The notes: generated by a model not told the origin, from the letters alone. Positions 10,831-21,056 are shown, counted from the stretch's first letter. The stretch is DNA of 64,000 nucleotides from Escherichia ruysiae (GCF_031323975.1 NZ_JAVIWS010000001.1:4476376-4540375), one strand, 5' to 3'. Translations and numbers: made by a program.

Positions 10831-11364
10831 TTAGTTATACGCTAACGTAAAGTTCACAGTACCATTTGCACTACCAACCGCTATGGTATCTTCTGTAGCG
10901 ATATAACGTGCAAAGAAGTCCAGGTTAGTGTCGCCAGTGCTATTGAGAGCCGTGCTATCGGATTCAGTACCGAGAGGTAGCACGCTACCGGAAGAATTCA
11001 TGAGCTGAATTGCAACACCTTTTGCTACACCGGTTGTACCGTAATCAGTAACTTGTAAAGCATCCTGGTTGATCTGATCCGGAGTACCATCGTATTTAAC
11101 AGCAACATTTTTGAGCTCATTCGGGCAATTTTTTAATACCAGTGTAAATTTGGTATTTGCAGCAGTAGTCCCAGCCGTAGCGTTAAAAGCTGTTTTAGCA
11201 ATTGTGCCTAATTTCACTGTCATTGGAGATGACAGCGTACTGTTAACTTCACAGCCTGATTCAATGATATCTCCAATAAAATTTATTTTACCATCATCTG
11301 CAGAGGCGACAGAGCTAAGACCAGCGGTTGTTACTAAAACCAGAGCGGCTAGTTTGAATTTCAT
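10831..11364 (-). CDS. Major fimbrial subunit (pilin)
   Basis: 177-residue secreted pilin. Signal peptide of about 22 residues ends at ASA, then DDGKINFIGDIIESGCEV, the usual N-terminal extension with first Cys; the second Cys is in KNCPNE; the C-terminus GTVNFTLAYN has the conserved penultimate Tyr. It is first in the operon, closest to the 356-base upstream promoter gap, which is the usual place of the rod-forming subunit. AAGGATAATGTAA precedes the ATG. Subunit identity to a named fimbria (for example Lpf or type 1) could not be decided from memory. Confidence 0.9.
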   Translation of the reverse strand: MKFKLAALVLVTTAGLSSVASADDGKINFIGDIIESGCEVNSTLSSPMTVKLGTIAKTAFNATAGTTAANTKFTLVLKNCPNELKNVAVKYDGTPDQINQDALQVTDYGTTGVAKGVAIQLMNSSGSVLPLGTESDSTALNSTGDTNLDFFARYIATEDTIAVGSANGTVNFTLAYN

Positions 11365-11720
11365 TTACATTATCCTTGAGATTGCAGCAAATATGCTTAC
11401 TTTGACAGTACTAAGGCACTGCCATCACTCCAGTGAATTTTAAATTCCTCAGGAAAAAATATAATATTAAAGCACGAAACGTTAAACACCTTATTTTTAC
11501 TTAAATATGTTTTTAGGCATGCTTAATTGATTCGTATTGCGTATGATTGGTGGTGAAGTTTGTGAGGATTGCTGGGGGAGTTGTACAATCATATTGATGA
11601 TTTAAATGTGTGCTGTCGTATAAATATCTTTGGGCAATCAAAAAGAGGCCAGTGAACAGATAAATTTGAACATAGAAGCTAAAATAATTTATTGTATTTC
11701 TTTGTTTATTGGGGAAGTGA
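11365..11720. promoter_or_regulatory. Divergent control region between pilin gene and pabC
   Basis: This 356-base gap is strikingly AT-rich compared with the flanking backbone. It must contain the fimbrial operon promoter (leftward) and possibly a pabC promoter. I see no recombinase gene or obvious inverted repeats that would indicate an invertible phase switch like that of fim. Part of it is open in frame leftwards from within pabC, but without a credible protein. Confidence 0.45.
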
Positions 11721-12530
11721 ATGTTTTTAATTAATGGAAAATGTAACAATGAGTTACCGGCTTGTGACAGGAGCATACAGTTCGGTGATGGATGTTTTAC
11801 AACGGCTGTGATAAACTGTGGGCAGGTAGTACTCTTGACCGCGCATTTAACACGTTTACGTGAAGCCTGCTCCCGTTTAAGCATTCCTTATTCCGACTGG
11901 TCTATACTGGAAGATGAGATGCAAAGTCTGGCACGACAAGCTGAGCGTGGCGTTTTAAAAGTTATTATCACTCGCGGCAGTGGTGGTCGAGGATATAGCA
12001 TCGCCCACTGCGAATCGCCTGGGCGCATTTTATCTGTCTCCCCCTTTCCTGAACATTACACCCGCTGGCGGCGGGAAGGTATTACTCTGGCGCTAAGTCC
12101 AGTACGCCTTGGACGTAATCCTTATCTCGCAGGAATTAAACATCTTAATCGGCTTGAGCAAGTACTGATCCGCTCTCATCTTGAGCAGACAAACGCCGAT
12201 GAGGCGCTGGTTCTTGACAGCGATGGGTGGGTTACGGAATGCTGTGCGGCTAATTTGTTCTGGCGCAAGGGCAACGTAGTTTATACGCCGCGTCTGGATC
12301 AGGCTGGTGTCAACGGCATTATGCGACAATTCTGCATCGGTTTACTGGCACAATCCTCTTATCAGCTTGTCGAAGTACAAGCCTCGCTGGAGGAGGTGAT
12401 GCAGGCAGATGAGATGGTAGTCTGTAATGCGTTGATGCCAGTGATTCCCGTGCGTGCCTGTGGCGAAGCCTCCTTTTCGTCAACAACGCTATATGAATAT
12501 TTAGCCCCACTTTGTGAGCACCCGAATTAG
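11721..12530 (+). CDS. pabC: Aminodeoxychorismate lyase, mosaic sequence
   Basis: PabC is the PLP enzyme that releases pyruvate from 4-amino-4-deoxychorismate to give p-aminobenzoate for folate. 269 residues, the E. coli length. The PLP-binding Lys lies in [12 protein letters not shown] at residue 140, with [16 protein letters not shown] before it and the [10 protein letters not shown] motif near residue 85. The first 120 or so residues differ strongly from the K-12 protein as I remember it, while the remainder is nearly identical, so a recombination junction probably lies near base 12075. The divergent part abuts the fimbrial insertion. mltG begins two bases after the stop. Confidence 0.93.
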   Translation: MFLINGKCNNELPACDRSIQFGDGCFTTAVINCGQVVLLTAHLTRLREACSRLSIPYSDWSILEDEMQSLARQAERGVLKVIITRGSGGRGYSIAHCESPGRILSVSPFPEHYTRWRREGITLALSPVRLGRNPYLAGIKHLNRLEQVLIRSHLEQTNADEALVLDSDGWVTECCAANLFWRKGNVVYTPRLDQAGVNGIMRQFCIGLLAQSSYQLVEVQASLEEVMQADEMVVCNALMPVIPVRACGEASFSSTTLYEYLAPLCEHPN

Positions 12531-12532
12531 TC

Positions 12533-13555
12533 ATGAAAAAAGTGTTATTGATTGTCTTGTTATTGCTGGTGGTACTGGGTATCGCCGCTGGTGTGGGCGT
12601 CTGGAAGGTTCGCCATCTCGCCGACAGCAAATTACTTATTAAAGAAGAGACGATATTTACCCTCAAACCGGGAACCGGACGTCTGGCGCTCGGTGAACAG
12701 CTTTATGCCGATAAGATCATCAATCGCCCACGGGTATTTCAATGGCTGCTGCGTATCGAACCGGATCTTTCTCACTTCAAAGCCGGAACTTACCGCTTTA
12801 CACCGCAGATGACTGTGCGTGAGATGCTGAAATTGCTGGAAAGCGGTAAAGAAGCACAGTTTCCACTACGCCTGGTGGAAGGGATGCGTCTGAGCGATTA
12901 CCTCAAACAATTGCGTGAGGCACCGTATGTCAAGCACACGCTGAGCGACGATAAATATACCACCGTGGCACAGGCGCTGGAGCTGGAAAAACCGGAGTGG
13001 ATTGAAGGCTGGTTCTGGCCAGACACCTGGATGTATACCGCCAATACCACCGATGTTGCGTTACTCAAGCGAGCACACAAGAAAATGCTGAAAGCGGTTG
13101 ATAGCGCCTGGGAAGGGCGTGCGGACGGTCTACCTTATAAAGATAAAAACCAGCTGGTGACGATGGCATCAATTATCGAAAAAGAAACCGCCGTTGCCAG
13201 TGAGCGAGATCAGGTTGCCTCGGTCTTTATCAACCGTTTACGCATTGGTATGCGCCTGCAGACCGACCCGACGGTGATTTACGGGATGGGAGAGCGTTAT
13301 AATGGCAAACTTTCTCGTGCAGATCTGGAAACGCCAACAGCGTATAACACCTACACCATTACCGGTTTGCCGCCAGGCGCGATTGCTACGCCGGGGGCTG
13401 ATTCGCTGAAGGCTGCTGCGCATCCGGCAAAAACGCCGTATCTCTATTTTGTGGCCGATGGTAAAGGTGGTCACACGTTTAATACCAATCTTGCCAGTCA
13501 TAACAAGTCTGTGCAGGATTATCTGAAAGTGCTTAAGGAAAAAAATGCGCAGTAA
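12533..13555 (+). CDS. mltG: Endolytic murein transglycosylase MltG
   Basis: MltG (formerly YceG) is an inner-membrane lytic transglycosylase that cleaves nascent peptidoglycan strands. 340 residues. One N-terminal membrane helix (about residues 4-25, rich in Leu, Val and Ile), then a periplasmic domain. The conserved catalytic segment [26 protein letters not shown] has the Glu expected of the family, followed by QTDPTVIYG and [16 protein letters not shown]. It overlaps tmk by 11 bases, consistent with one operon from pabC to ycfH. Confidence 0.97.
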   Translation: MKKVLLIVLLLLVVLGIAAGVGVWKVRHLADSKLLIKEETIFTLKPGTGRLALGEQLYADKIINRPRVFQWLLRIEPDLSHFKAGTYRFTPQMTVREMLKLLESGKEAQFPLRLVEGMRLSDYLKQLREAPYVKHTLSDDKYTTVAQALELEKPEWIEGWFWPDTWMYTANTTDVALLKRAHKKMLKAVDSAWEGRADGLPYKDKNQLVTMASIIEKETAVASERDQVASVFINRLRIGMRLQTDPTVIYGMGERYNGKLSRADLETPTAYNTYTITGLPPGAIATPGADSLKAAAHPAKTPYLYFVADGKGGHTFNTNLASHNKSVQDYLKVLKEKNAQ

Positions 13556-14186
13556 GTATATCGTCATTGAAGGGCTGGAAGGCGCAGGCAAAACCACCGC
13601 ACGCAACGTGGTGGTTGAGACGCTTGAGCAACTGGGTATCCGCGACATGGTTTTCACTCGGGAACCTGGCGGTACGCAACTTGCCGAAAAGTTAAGAAGC
13701 CTGGTGCTGGATATCAAATCGGTAGGCGATGAAGTCATTACCGATAAAGCCGAAGTGCTGATGTTTTATGCCGCGCGTGTACAGCTGGTAGAAACCGTCA
13801 TCAAACCGGCACTGGCAAACGGCACCTGGGTGATTGGCGATCGCCACGATCTCTCCACTCAGGCGTATCAGGGCGGTGGTCGTGGTATTGACCAGCATAT
13901 GCTGGCAACGTTGCGTGATGCCGTTCTTGGGGATTTTCGCCCTGATTTAACGCTCTATCTCGATGTTACCCCAGAAGTCGGCCTTAAGCGCGCGCGCGCG
14001 CGCGGCGAGCTGGATCGCATTGAGCAAGAGTCTTTTGATTTCTTTAATCGCACCCGCGCCCGCTATCTGGAACTGGCTGCACAAGATAAAAGCATTCACA
14101 CTATTGATGCAACACAATCGCTGGAAGCCGTCATGGACGCGATTCGCACCACCGTGACTCACTGGGTTAAGGAGCAGGGCGAATGA
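13545..14186 (+). CDS. tmk: Thymidylate kinase
   Basis: Tmk phosphorylates dTMP to dTDP. 213 residues. The P-loop GLEGAGKTT lies at about residues 10-18, the [15 protein letters not shown] segment is the DR-containing substrate region, and the LID region [15 protein letters not shown] follows. The LID Arg codons create an alternating GC tract at about 13988-14003; the encoded sequence matches K-12 as remembered. Starts inside mltG and overlaps holB by four bases. Confidence 0.98.
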   Translation: MRSKYIVIEGLEGAGKTTARNVVVETLEQLGIRDMVFTREPGGTQLAEKLRSLVLDIKSVGDEVITDKAEVLMFYAARVQLVETVIKPALANGTWVIGDRHDLSTQAYQGGGRGIDQHMLATLRDAVLGDFRPDLTLYLDVTPEVGLKRARARGELDRIEQESFDFFNRTRARYLELAAQDKSIHTIDATQSLEAVMDAIRTTVTHWVKEQGE

Positions 14187-15187
14187 GATGGTATCCATGG
14201 TTACGACCTGATTTCGAAAAACTGGTAGCCAGCTATCAGGCCGGAAGGGGTCACCATGCGCTACTGATTCAGGCATTACCTGGCATGGGCGATGATGCCT
14301 TAATCTACGCTCTTAGCCGTTATTTACTTTGCCAACAACCGCAGGGGCACAAAAGTTGTGGTCATTGTCGCGGATGCCAGTTGATGCAGGCGGGGACGCA
14401 TCCCGATTATTACACTCTTGCTCCCGAAAAAGGGAAGAATGCTCTGGGCATTGATGCCGTGCGTGAAGTCACTGAAAAGCTGAATGAACACGCACGATTA
14501 GGCGGTGCGAAAGTTGTCTGGGTCACTGATGCCGCCTTGCTGACCGATGCTGCTGCCAATGCCTTGCTGAAAACGCTGGAAGAGCCGCCAGCGGAAACCT
14601 GGTTTTTCCTCGCTACACGAGAACTTGAACGCTTACTGGCAACACTGCGCAGCCGTTGTCGCTTACATTACCTTGCACCGCCGCCAGAACAGTACGCAGT
14701 GAGCTGGCTTGCGCGTGAAGTGACAATGTCACAAGAGGCCATAATAACCGCATTGCGTCTGAGCGCCGGTTCGCCTGGCGCGGCGTTGGGGCTGTTTCAG
14801 GGAGATACCTGGCAGGCACGTGAGATACTTTGTCAGGCATTGGCACACAGCGTGCAATCGGGTGACTGGTATTCGATGTTGTCGGCACTGAACCACGAAC
14901 AAGCTCCGGCGCGTCTGCACTGGTTGGCAACTTTGTTGATGGATGCGCTCAAATGCCATTATGGTGCTTCACAAGTCACCAATGTTGATGTTCCTGGTGT
15001 TGTCACCGCACTGGCAAACCAGCTTTCTCCCTCTCGCCTGCAGGCTATACTGGGGGATGTTTGCCAAAGTCGTGAGCAGTTAATTTCTGTCACAGGCGTA
15101 AACCGCGAGCTTGTCATCACCGATCTTTTACTGCGTATTGAGCATTACCTGCAACCGGGTGTTGTGTTACCGGTTCCTCATCTTTAA
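14183..15187 (+). CDS. holB: DNA polymerase III delta-prime subunit
   Basis: HolB is the delta-prime clamp-loader subunit, which positions delta to open the beta ring. 334 residues. The AAA+ module has a degenerate P-loop region (ALPGMGDD rather than a GKT loop, as expected for delta-prime), the zinc-binding Cys cluster CCxxC-like CGHCRGCQ with an upstream Cys, and the SRC motif (LRSRCRLH) near residue 158. ATGA overlap with tmk indicates translational coupling. Confidence 0.97.
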   Translation: MRWYPWLRPDFEKLVASYQAGRGHHALLIQALPGMGDDALIYALSRYLLCQQPQGHKSCGHCRGCQLMQAGTHPDYYTLAPEKGKNALGIDAVREVTEKLNEHARLGGAKVVWVTDAALLTDAAANALLKTLEEPPAETWFFLATRELERLLATLRSRCRLHYLAPPPEQYAVSWLAREVTMSQEAIITALRLSAGSPGAALGLFQGDTWQAREILCQALAHSVQSGDWYSMLSALNHEQAPARLHWLATLLMDALKCHYGASQVTNVDVPGVVTALANQLSPSRLQAILGDVCQSREQLISVTGVNRELVITDLLLRIEHYLQPGVVLPVPHL

Positions 15188-15197
15188 GAGAGACATT

Positions 15198-15995
15198 ATG
15201 TTTTTAGTCGACTCACACTGCCATCTTGATGGTCTGAATTATGAATCTTTGCACAAGGACGTGGATGACGTTCTGGCGAAAGCCGCTGCGCGCGATGTGA
15301 AATTTTGTCTGGCGGTCGCCACGACATTGCCCGGTTACCTGCATATGCGGGATCTGGTCGGCGAACGTGACAACGTCGTTTTTTCTTGCGGCGTGCATCC
15401 GCTAAATCAGAATGATCCCTACGATGTGGAAGATTTACGCCGTCTGGCAACAGAAGAGGGCGTTGTTGCGCTGGGTGAAACCGGGCTGGATTATTATTAC
15501 ACGCCGGAAACAAAAGTCCGTCAGCAAGAATCCTTTATTCACCATATCCAGATTGGTCGCGAACTGAACAAGCCGGTTATCGTCCATACGCGTGACGCCC
15601 GCGCCGATACGCTGGCTATTCTGCGCGAAGAAAAAGTGACGGATTGTGGTGGCGTACTACACTGTTTTACAGAGGACAAAGAAACGGCGGGCAAGTTACT
15701 GGATCTCGGATTTTATATCTCCTTTTCCGGCATTGTGACCTTCCGTAATGCGGAACAACTGCGCGATGCCGCGCGTTATGTCCCGCTGGATCGACTCCTG
15801 GTGGAAACTGATTCGCCTTACCTGGCGCCAGTGCCACATCGAGGAAAAGAGAATCAACCTGCAATGGTTCGTGACGTTGCAGAATACATGGCTGTGTTGA
15901 AAGGTGTTGCCGTTGAAGAACTGGCGCAGGTAACCACCGATAACTTCGCCCGTCTGTTTCACATCGACGCTTCCCGCCTTCAGTCCATCAGTTGA
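15198..15995 (+). CDS. ycfH: TatD-family metal-dependent hydrolase YcfH
   Basis: 265-residue TIM-barrel hydrolase of the TatD DNase family. Metal ligands are visible: HCHLD at residues 7-11, the Glu of LGETGLDYYY, His in VIVHTRDA, His in VLHCFTE and Asp in VETDSPYLAP. The start at 15198 is chosen because AAGAGAGA precedes it and the family motif VDSHCHLD follows at once; the frame is open further upstream inside holB. Substrate is uncertain; TatD relatives are 3'-5' exonucleases or D-aminoacyl-tRNA deacylase-like. Last gene of the pabC operon. Confidence 0.94.
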   Translation: MFLVDSHCHLDGLNYESLHKDVDDVLAKAAARDVKFCLAVATTLPGYLHMRDLVGERDNVVFSCGVHPLNQNDPYDVEDLRRLATEEGVVALGETGLDYYYTPETKVRQQESFIHHIQIGRELNKPVIVHTRDARADTLAILREEKVTDCGGVLHCFTEDKETAGKLLDLGFYISFSGIVTFRNAEQLRDAARYVPLDRLLVETDSPYLAPVPHRGKENQPAMVRDVAEYMAVLKGVAVEELAQVTTDNFARLFHIDASRLQSIS

Positions 15996-16287
15996 ATGAA
16001 TTTTTTTTAAGCTCGTAATTAATGGTTAAAACGAGTAAAGTTCACCGCCGCAAATTGGGCGGTGGCTAACCATGTTTGTAATATCTTGACATATGTTTTG
16101 TCAAAATGTGCAACTTCGCTAAAGACCTGAAGTTGAAACGTGATAGCCGTCAAACAAATCGACACTGAATTATTTTACTCTGTGTAATAAATAAAGGGCG
16201 CTTAGATGCCCTGTACACGGCAAGGTTCTCCCCCCTTGCCACGCGTGAGAACGTAAAAAGCACCCATACTCAGGAGCACTCTCAATT
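15996..16287 (+). promoter_or_regulatory. ptsG promoter and leader region
   Basis: 292 bases without a gene, holding the ptsG control signals. An inverted-repeat TTATTT...AATAAA (about 16170-16194) has the form of an Mlc operator. AT-rich dyads further upstream (around 16080-16120) are in the place of known CRP sites of E. coli ptsG. The leader 16195-16287 contains a short hairpin-rich stretch and then ACTCAGGAGCACTC ahead of the ATG. Promoter elements were not individually proven. Confidence 0.65.
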
Positions 16288-16290
16288 ATG
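16268..16290 (+). promoter_or_regulatory. ptsG ribosome binding site and likely SgrS target
   Basis: CAGGAGCACTC before the ATG matches the E. coli ptsG translation start to which the sugar-phosphate stress RNA SgrS pairs with Hfq, blocking translation. The region looks unchanged from K-12 as I remember it, so the same control is expected. Confidence 0.6.
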
Positions 16291-17721
16291 TTTAAGAATG
16301 CATTTGCTAACCTGCAAAAGGTCGGTAAATCGCTGATGCTGCCGGTATCCGTACTGCCTATCGCAGGTATTCTGCTGGGCGTCGGTTCCGCGAATTTCAG
16401 CTGGCTGCCAGCCGTTGTATCGCATGTTATGGCAGAAGCAGGCGGTTCCGTCTTTGCAAACATGCCACTTATTTTTGCGATCGGTGTCGCCCTTGGCTTT
16501 ACCAATAACGATGGCGTATCCGCTCTTGCCGCAGTTGTTGCCTATGGCATCATGGTAAAAACCATGGCTGTGGTCGCGCCGCTGGTACTGCATTTACCTG
16601 CTGAAGAAATTGCCGCTAAACATCTGGCGGATACTGGCGTACTTGGGGGGATCATCTCCGGTGCGATTGCAGCGTACATGTTTAACCGTTTCTACCGTAT
16701 TAAGCTGCCTGAGTATCTTGGCTTCTTTGCCGGTAAACGCTTTGTACCGATCATTTCTGGTTTGGCTGCCATCTTTACTGGCGTTGTGCTGTCCTTCATT
16801 TGGCCGCCGATTGGTTCCGCAATCCAGACCTTCTCCCAGTGGGCTGCTTACCAGAACCCGGTAGTTGCGTTTGGTATTTACGGCTTCATCGAACGTTGTC
16901 TGGTGCCGTTTGGTCTGCACCATATCTGGAACGTACCTTTCCAGATGCAGATTGGTGAATACACCAACGCAGCAGGTCAGGTTTTCCACGGCGATATTCC
17001 GCGTTATATGGCGGGTGACCCGACTGCGGGTAAACTGTCTGGCGGCTTCCTGTTCAAAATGTACGGTCTGCCGGCAGCTGCGATTGCTATCTGGCACTCT
17101 GCTAAACCAGAAAACCGCGCGAAAGTGGGCGGTATCATGATCTCCGCTGCGTTGACCTCGTTCCTGACCGGTATCACCGAGCCGATCGAGTTCTCCTTCA
17201 TGTTCGTTGCGCCGATCCTGTACATCATCCACGCGATACTGGCTGGTCTGGCATTCCCAATCTGTATTTTGCTGGGAATGCGCGACGGTACGTCGTTCTC
17301 ACACGGCCTGATCGACTTCATCGTACTGTCTGGTAACAGCAGCAAACTGTGGCTGTTCCCGATTGTCGGTATTGGTTATGCGATTGTTTACTACACCATC
17401 TTCCGTGTGCTGATTAAAGCTCTGGATCTGAAAACGCCGGGCCGTGAAGACGCAACTGAAGATGCGAAAGCTACCGGCACCAGCGAAATGGCACCGGCTC
17501 TGGTTGCCGCATTTGGTGGTAAAGAAAACATCACTAACCTCGATGCATGTATTACTCGTCTGCGCGTCAGCGTTGCTGATGTGTCCAAAGTGGATCAGGC
17601 TGGCCTGAAGAAACTGGGCGCAGCGGGCGTAGTGGTTGCTGGTTCTGGTGTTCAGGCAATTTTCGGTACTAAATCCGATAACCTGAAAACCGAGATGGAT
17701 GAGTACATCCGCAACAACTAA
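16288..17721 (+). CDS. ptsG: PTS glucose-specific EIICB
   Basis: PtsG imports glucose and phosphorylates it to glucose 6-phosphate. 477 residues. The N-terminal IIC domain (about residues 1-390) has many membrane segments and the [12 protein letters not shown] substrate motif. A linker precedes the cytoplasmic IIB domain, with the phosphorylated Cys near residue 421 in [13 protein letters not shown]. Expression is expected to respond to Mlc, cAMP-CRP and SgrS. A strong terminator follows the stop. Confidence 0.99.
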
Positions 17722-17743
17722 TCAGTAAAATGTTGGGGAGACT

Positions 17744-17769
17744 AAGGCAGCCGGATGGCTGCCTTTTTT
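17744..17769 (+). terminator. ptsG terminator
   Basis: AAGGCAGCC (17744-17752), GGAT loop, GGCTGCCTT (17757-17765) then more T. A 9-bp stem with T run, 22 bases after ptsG. fhuE, on the opposite strand, ends just beyond it, so it may serve both directions. Confidence 0.9.
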
Positions 17770-17780
17770 ACAGGTGTTAA

Positions 17781-19970
17781 TCAGAACTGATACGTGCCGG
17801 TAATACTAAAATTACGTGGTGCGCCGTAGACGACAGAACCTTCCACGTTAGTGTCATAGGTTTTATCGAACAGATTATTGACGTTACCCTGCAACGAGAA
17901 GTTTTTTGTCACCTGGTAGCGGGTGAACAGATCCACCAGCGCGTAGCTACCTTGCTCGACGCGGAAGGTGCCATACGGTGTCACGGTGTCGGTATACACG
18001 CGATTTTGCCAGTTAACACCACCGCCGACCGTCAACTCTGGCATGACAGGCAACCGATAGCTGGTAAACATTTTAACCGTGGTACGCGGCAGATTCGGGT
18101 TAACGGCATTCCCTTCGTTATCTTCCGCCAGATAGCGCGTTGCGCCAAACGTCAGTTGCCAGTTGTCGGTAATTGCGCCGTTAAGTTCAAATTCCACGCC
18201 TTTACTTACTGTCCCATCCACCGCTTTATAGGCGGTTTCGCCGTTACTGCCGGGGATAGGCATTCCGGTGGACTGGGCGACATTATCCTGCTCAATACGG
18301 AAGATGGCTAACGTGGTGGTCAGACGGCTATTCATCCAGTCTGATTTCAGACCCAGTTCGTAGTTGTTACCGGTGATCGGCGCCAGATATTTACCCGAAC
18401 TGTCACGATCATTTTGTGGCTGGAAAATAGAGGTATAGCTGGCGTAGGTCGACCAGTTGTCATTGATGTCAAACACCAGACCAGCATAAGGCGTGGTGTG
18501 GTTTTTCTCCATGCTGTAAGTCAGTGTATCAACCCGCCAGTTGGTATAACGTGCGCCGAGGATCAGATGCAGCGGATCGGCGAGGGTGACGCGGGTGGCG
18601 GCATACAACGATTTCATATGTGTGGTATCGTCCTGTGCCAGGCTTTGCGGTGCCCAGTTGGTCTGCGGGAAGTTACCGTTGAAGTTGTAGAAACTGCCAA
18701 TTTCATTGGGGAAAACGTTGGCCCAGGAGCTGAAATAGCGGTTGTTTTGTTTACTGTAGCTACCGCCGAGCATCAGATTGTGCTGGCGACCAAACACTTC
18801 ATAACTACCGTCGGCAAACAGATCCAGCGCGTCAACTTTACGTTTGCCACTGTTCCAGCCAGTGCCGCCCACATAATCAAATCCGGGGCCATAGCTGCCA
18901 TATGGTCCCACTAACGTTCCATCTGCTTTATTTACGTAGGCGTCGACATACATCATTTTGCTGTCAAATTCGACTTCGGAATGGGTGGCATTCAGCGTCG
19001 CCTGCCAGGTATCGGCAAATCGTTGCTTCAGTGACAGAAAGACTTTGTTGATCTCTTTGTCGTTATACGCCCAGTCAGGCGCGGTGCTGCGGGCGCGATC
19101 GTAACTGTTGCTGCTGCCATCGGTATTCCAGCGTGGCAGGCCACCCCAGGTTGGGCTATTAACATCAATACGTTGATATTCATAACCGGCAGAAAGCGTG
19201 GTCAGCTCGCCCAAATCAGCATCCACAATGCCGGAGAAGAAAGTCTTTTCGCTGTTGTAGCGATCCAGCCATAAATCGTTGTTCTGATAGCCGCCGACAA
19301 TTCGCGCGCGGACTTTACCATCTTCCGTGAGCGGACTTTGTAAATCCGCCACATACCGTTCTTTGTTCCAGCTTCCGTATTCCGCCGAGACATCGCCTTT
19401 AAATTCACGGCTGGTGGCATGTTTGCGAACCATATTAATCGCTGCAGAAGGATTGCCAGTACCGGTCATTAGCCCGGTCGCGCCACGCACCACTTCTACA
19501 CGCTCGAACAACGCCATATCAGTGAGTGCATCGCCCAGATTCCAGCGTGATTCAAAATAGGTGGGAATACCATCGACCATATAGTTATCGATCTGGAATC
19601 CACGCGAATAATAGAGGGTACGGTCGGAGTCAGCCTGGCTTTTGCTAATCCCGAGGGTATTTTCCATCACTTCGCCCAGCGTTTGCAGTTGCTGATCTTC
19701 CATTCGCTGCTGGCTGACAATAGTGACCGACTGTGGAATATCACGTTGGGTCATCTGCATTTTAGTACCTACAGAGGTAGACGTTACGCTGTAATCATTT
19801 TCGTCATCAACTGGAGCATTGGTTGCTCCCTCAACAATCACCGTTTCTTCGGCGGTTGGCACGGCCAGAGTGGAGGAAGGAAATAAGGCCAGAGCAATGC
19901 AGGCTGCGAGCAGCGACGGCGTGGCTGCGGCTTGATGCTGATTATCCCTGTTAAATTGTGTCGAAAGCAT
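17781..19970 (-). CDS. fhuE: TonB-dependent receptor for coprogen/rhodotorulate ferric siderophores
   Basis: FhuE is the outer-membrane receptor that imports ferric coprogen, ferrioxamine B and rhodotorulic acid using TonB energy. 729 residues, the K-12 length. Signal peptide of about 36 residues ending in LAV, TonB box ETVIVEG just after, then the plug domain (DIPQSVTIVSQQRMEDQ...; NPSAAINMVRK) and a 22-strand barrel ending in Phe (ITGTYQF). Single gene, convergent with ptsG, with an AT-rich promoter region upstream that may carry a Fur site. Confidence 0.97.
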   Translation of the reverse strand: MLSTQFNRDNQHQAAATPSLLAACIALALFPSSTLAVPTAEETVIVEGATNAPVDDENDYSVTSTSVGTKMQMTQRDIPQSVTIVSQQRMEDQQLQTLGEVMENTLGISKSQADSDRTLYYSRGFQIDNYMVDGIPTYFESRWNLGDALTDMALFERVEVVRGATGLMTGTGNPSAAINMVRKHATSREFKGDVSAEYGSWNKERYVADLQSPLTEDGKVRARIVGGYQNNDLWLDRYNSEKTFFSGIVDADLGELTTLSAGYEYQRIDVNSPTWGGLPRWNTDGSSNSYDRARSTAPDWAYNDKEINKVFLSLKQRFADTWQATLNATHSEVEFDSKMMYVDAYVNKADGTLVGPYGSYGPGFDYVGGTGWNSGKRKVDALDLFADGSYEVFGRQHNLMLGGSYSKQNNRYFSSWANVFPNEIGSFYNFNGNFPQTNWAPQSLAQDDTTHMKSLYAATRVTLADPLHLILGARYTNWRVDTLTYSMEKNHTTPYAGLVFDINDNWSTYASYTSIFQPQNDRDSSGKYLAPITGNNYELGLKSDWMNSRLTTTLAIFRIEQDNVAQSTGMPIPGSNGETAYKAVDGTVSKGVEFELNGAITDNWQLTFGATRYLAEDNEGNAVNPNLPRTTVKMFTSYRLPVMPELTVGGGVNWQNRVYTDTVTPYGTFRVEQGSYALVDLFTRYQVTKNFSLQGNVNNLFDKTYDTNVEGSVVYGAPRNFSITGTYQF

Positions 19971-20303
19971 CTGAAATCTCTTGATTTATGTTGTAGTCAG
20001 GCTCATTCCAGAGGAAGGTGATGAGCGTTTATATTTAGCGCGCTAATAATTCTGCATGGTAATGCAAATGAGAAATATACGCATTCATATTTAACATGTA
20101 AACCAAAGAGAAAGTGTGTTTTCGGTTCATTCATAGGCATAAAGGGGAATAATGGCGATGTATGCGGCAGTAAAACGGTTTTTTGCTTAATAAATCGTGG
20201 GTTAAGGTTGAAAGAGCGGGTTTAACTCGACCATACTCTATACTCGCAGTGTGGCGCGGCGTAGCATGGCGCAACGCATGGCTATTTAAAAAAGGAAAAT
20301 GTC
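19971..20303. promoter_or_regulatory. Divergent control region of fhuE and hinT
   Basis: 333 bases without a gene. Near 20061-20085 an AT-rich imperfect dyad (GCAAATGAGAAATATACGCATT) is a candidate Fur box for fhuE, but it matches the consensus only loosely. The right part should hold the hinT promoter. The sequence just before hinT, AAAAAAGGAAAATGTC, holds its ribosome binding site. Confidence 0.4.
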
Positions 20304-20663
20304 GTGGCAGAAGAAACTATTTTCAGCAAAATTATTCGTCGTGAGATCCCCTCCGATATCGTCTACCAGGATGATCTGGTAACGGCGTTTCGCGATATTT
20401 CGCCGCAAGCGCCAACACATATTCTCATCATTCCTAATATCCTGATTCCTACCGTGAACGACGTCTCTGCCGAGCATGAGCAGGCGCTGGGACGCATGAT
20501 CACTGTAGCGGCAAAAATTGCTGAGCAAGAAGGCATTGCCGAAGATGGCTATCGTCTGATCATGAACACCAACCGCCATGGCGGGCAAGAGGTGTACCAC
20601 ATCCATATGCACTTGCTGGGTGGCCGTCCTCTTGGCCCAATGCTGGCGCATAAAGGTCTGTAA
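20304..20663 (+). CDS. hinT: Purine nucleoside phosphoramidase HinT
   Basis: HIT-family hydrolase that cleaves adenosine phosphoramidates and aminoacyl-adenylates. 119 residues. The histidine triad motif HIHMHLLGG lies near residues 99-107. The start codon is GTG, with AAAGGAAAA upstream; the protein then begins with the familiar [15 protein letters not shown]. It heads a closely packed series hinT-ycfL-lpoB-thiK-nagZ-ycfP. Confidence 0.97.
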   Translation: MAEETIFSKIIRREIPSDIVYQDDLVTAFRDISPQAPTHILIIPNILIPTVNDVSAEHEQALGRMITVAAKIAEQEGIAEDGYRLIMNTNRHGGQEVYHIHMHLLGGRPLGPMLAHKGL

Positions 20664-20665
20664 CG

Positions 20666-21043
20666 ATGAGAAAAGGATGCTTTGGGCTGGTGTCTCTGGC
20701 GCTGTTATTGCTGGTGGGGTGTCGTTCACATCCGGAAATTCCGGTGAATGATGAGCAATCGCTGGTGATGGAGTCATCTCTTCTGGCTGCGGGCATCAGT
20801 GCAGAAAAGCCCGTTCTTTCAATGTCTGATATTCAGCCTTCAGCATCCTCGACGCTTTATAACGAAAGGCAAGAACCCGTTACCGTTCATTATCGTTTTT
20901 ACTGGTATGACGCCAGAGGGCTGGAGATGCATCCTCTGGAAACGCCCCGCAGCGTTACCATTCCCGCACGTTCGGCGGTAACTCTGTACGGCAGCGCCAA
21001 TTATCTGGGGGCGCACAAAGTCAGACTTTATCTATATTTGTAA
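20666..21043 (+). CDS. ycfL: YcfL lipoprotein
   Basis: 125-residue small lipoprotein of unknown function. The lipobox LLLVGC places the lipidated Cys at residue 19. The remaining chain reads as an immunoglobulin-like or beta-sandwich domain (TLYNERQEPVTVHYRFYWYDARG). Begins two bases after hinT and stops 13 bases before lpoB, so it is expected to be cotranscribed with the PBP1b activator. Confidence 0.94.
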   Translation: MRKGCFGLVSLALLLLVGCRSHPEIPVNDEQSLVMESSLLAAGISAEKPVLSMSDIQPSASSTLYNERQEPVTVHYRFYWYDARGLEMHPLETPRSVTIPARSAVTLYGSANYLGAHKVRLYLYL

Positions 21044-21056
21044 GGGGTGAATCTTG

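Noticed and set aside
5379..11364. Naming the fimbrial operon lpf because of its A-B-C-D-E order
   Set aside because: Order alone is shared by many chaperone-usher operons, known lpf loci are elsewhere on the chromosome, and I could not confirm sequence identity.
11513..11884. Leftward 123-codon ORF overlapping the start of pabC
   Set aside because: No ribosome binding site, low-complexity AT-rich product, and it overlaps antisense to pabC.
13988..14003. Alternating GC tract in tmk as a Z-DNA or regulatory element
   Set aside because: It encodes the RARAR part of the conserved LID region and appears unchanged from K-12; no reason to invoke another role.
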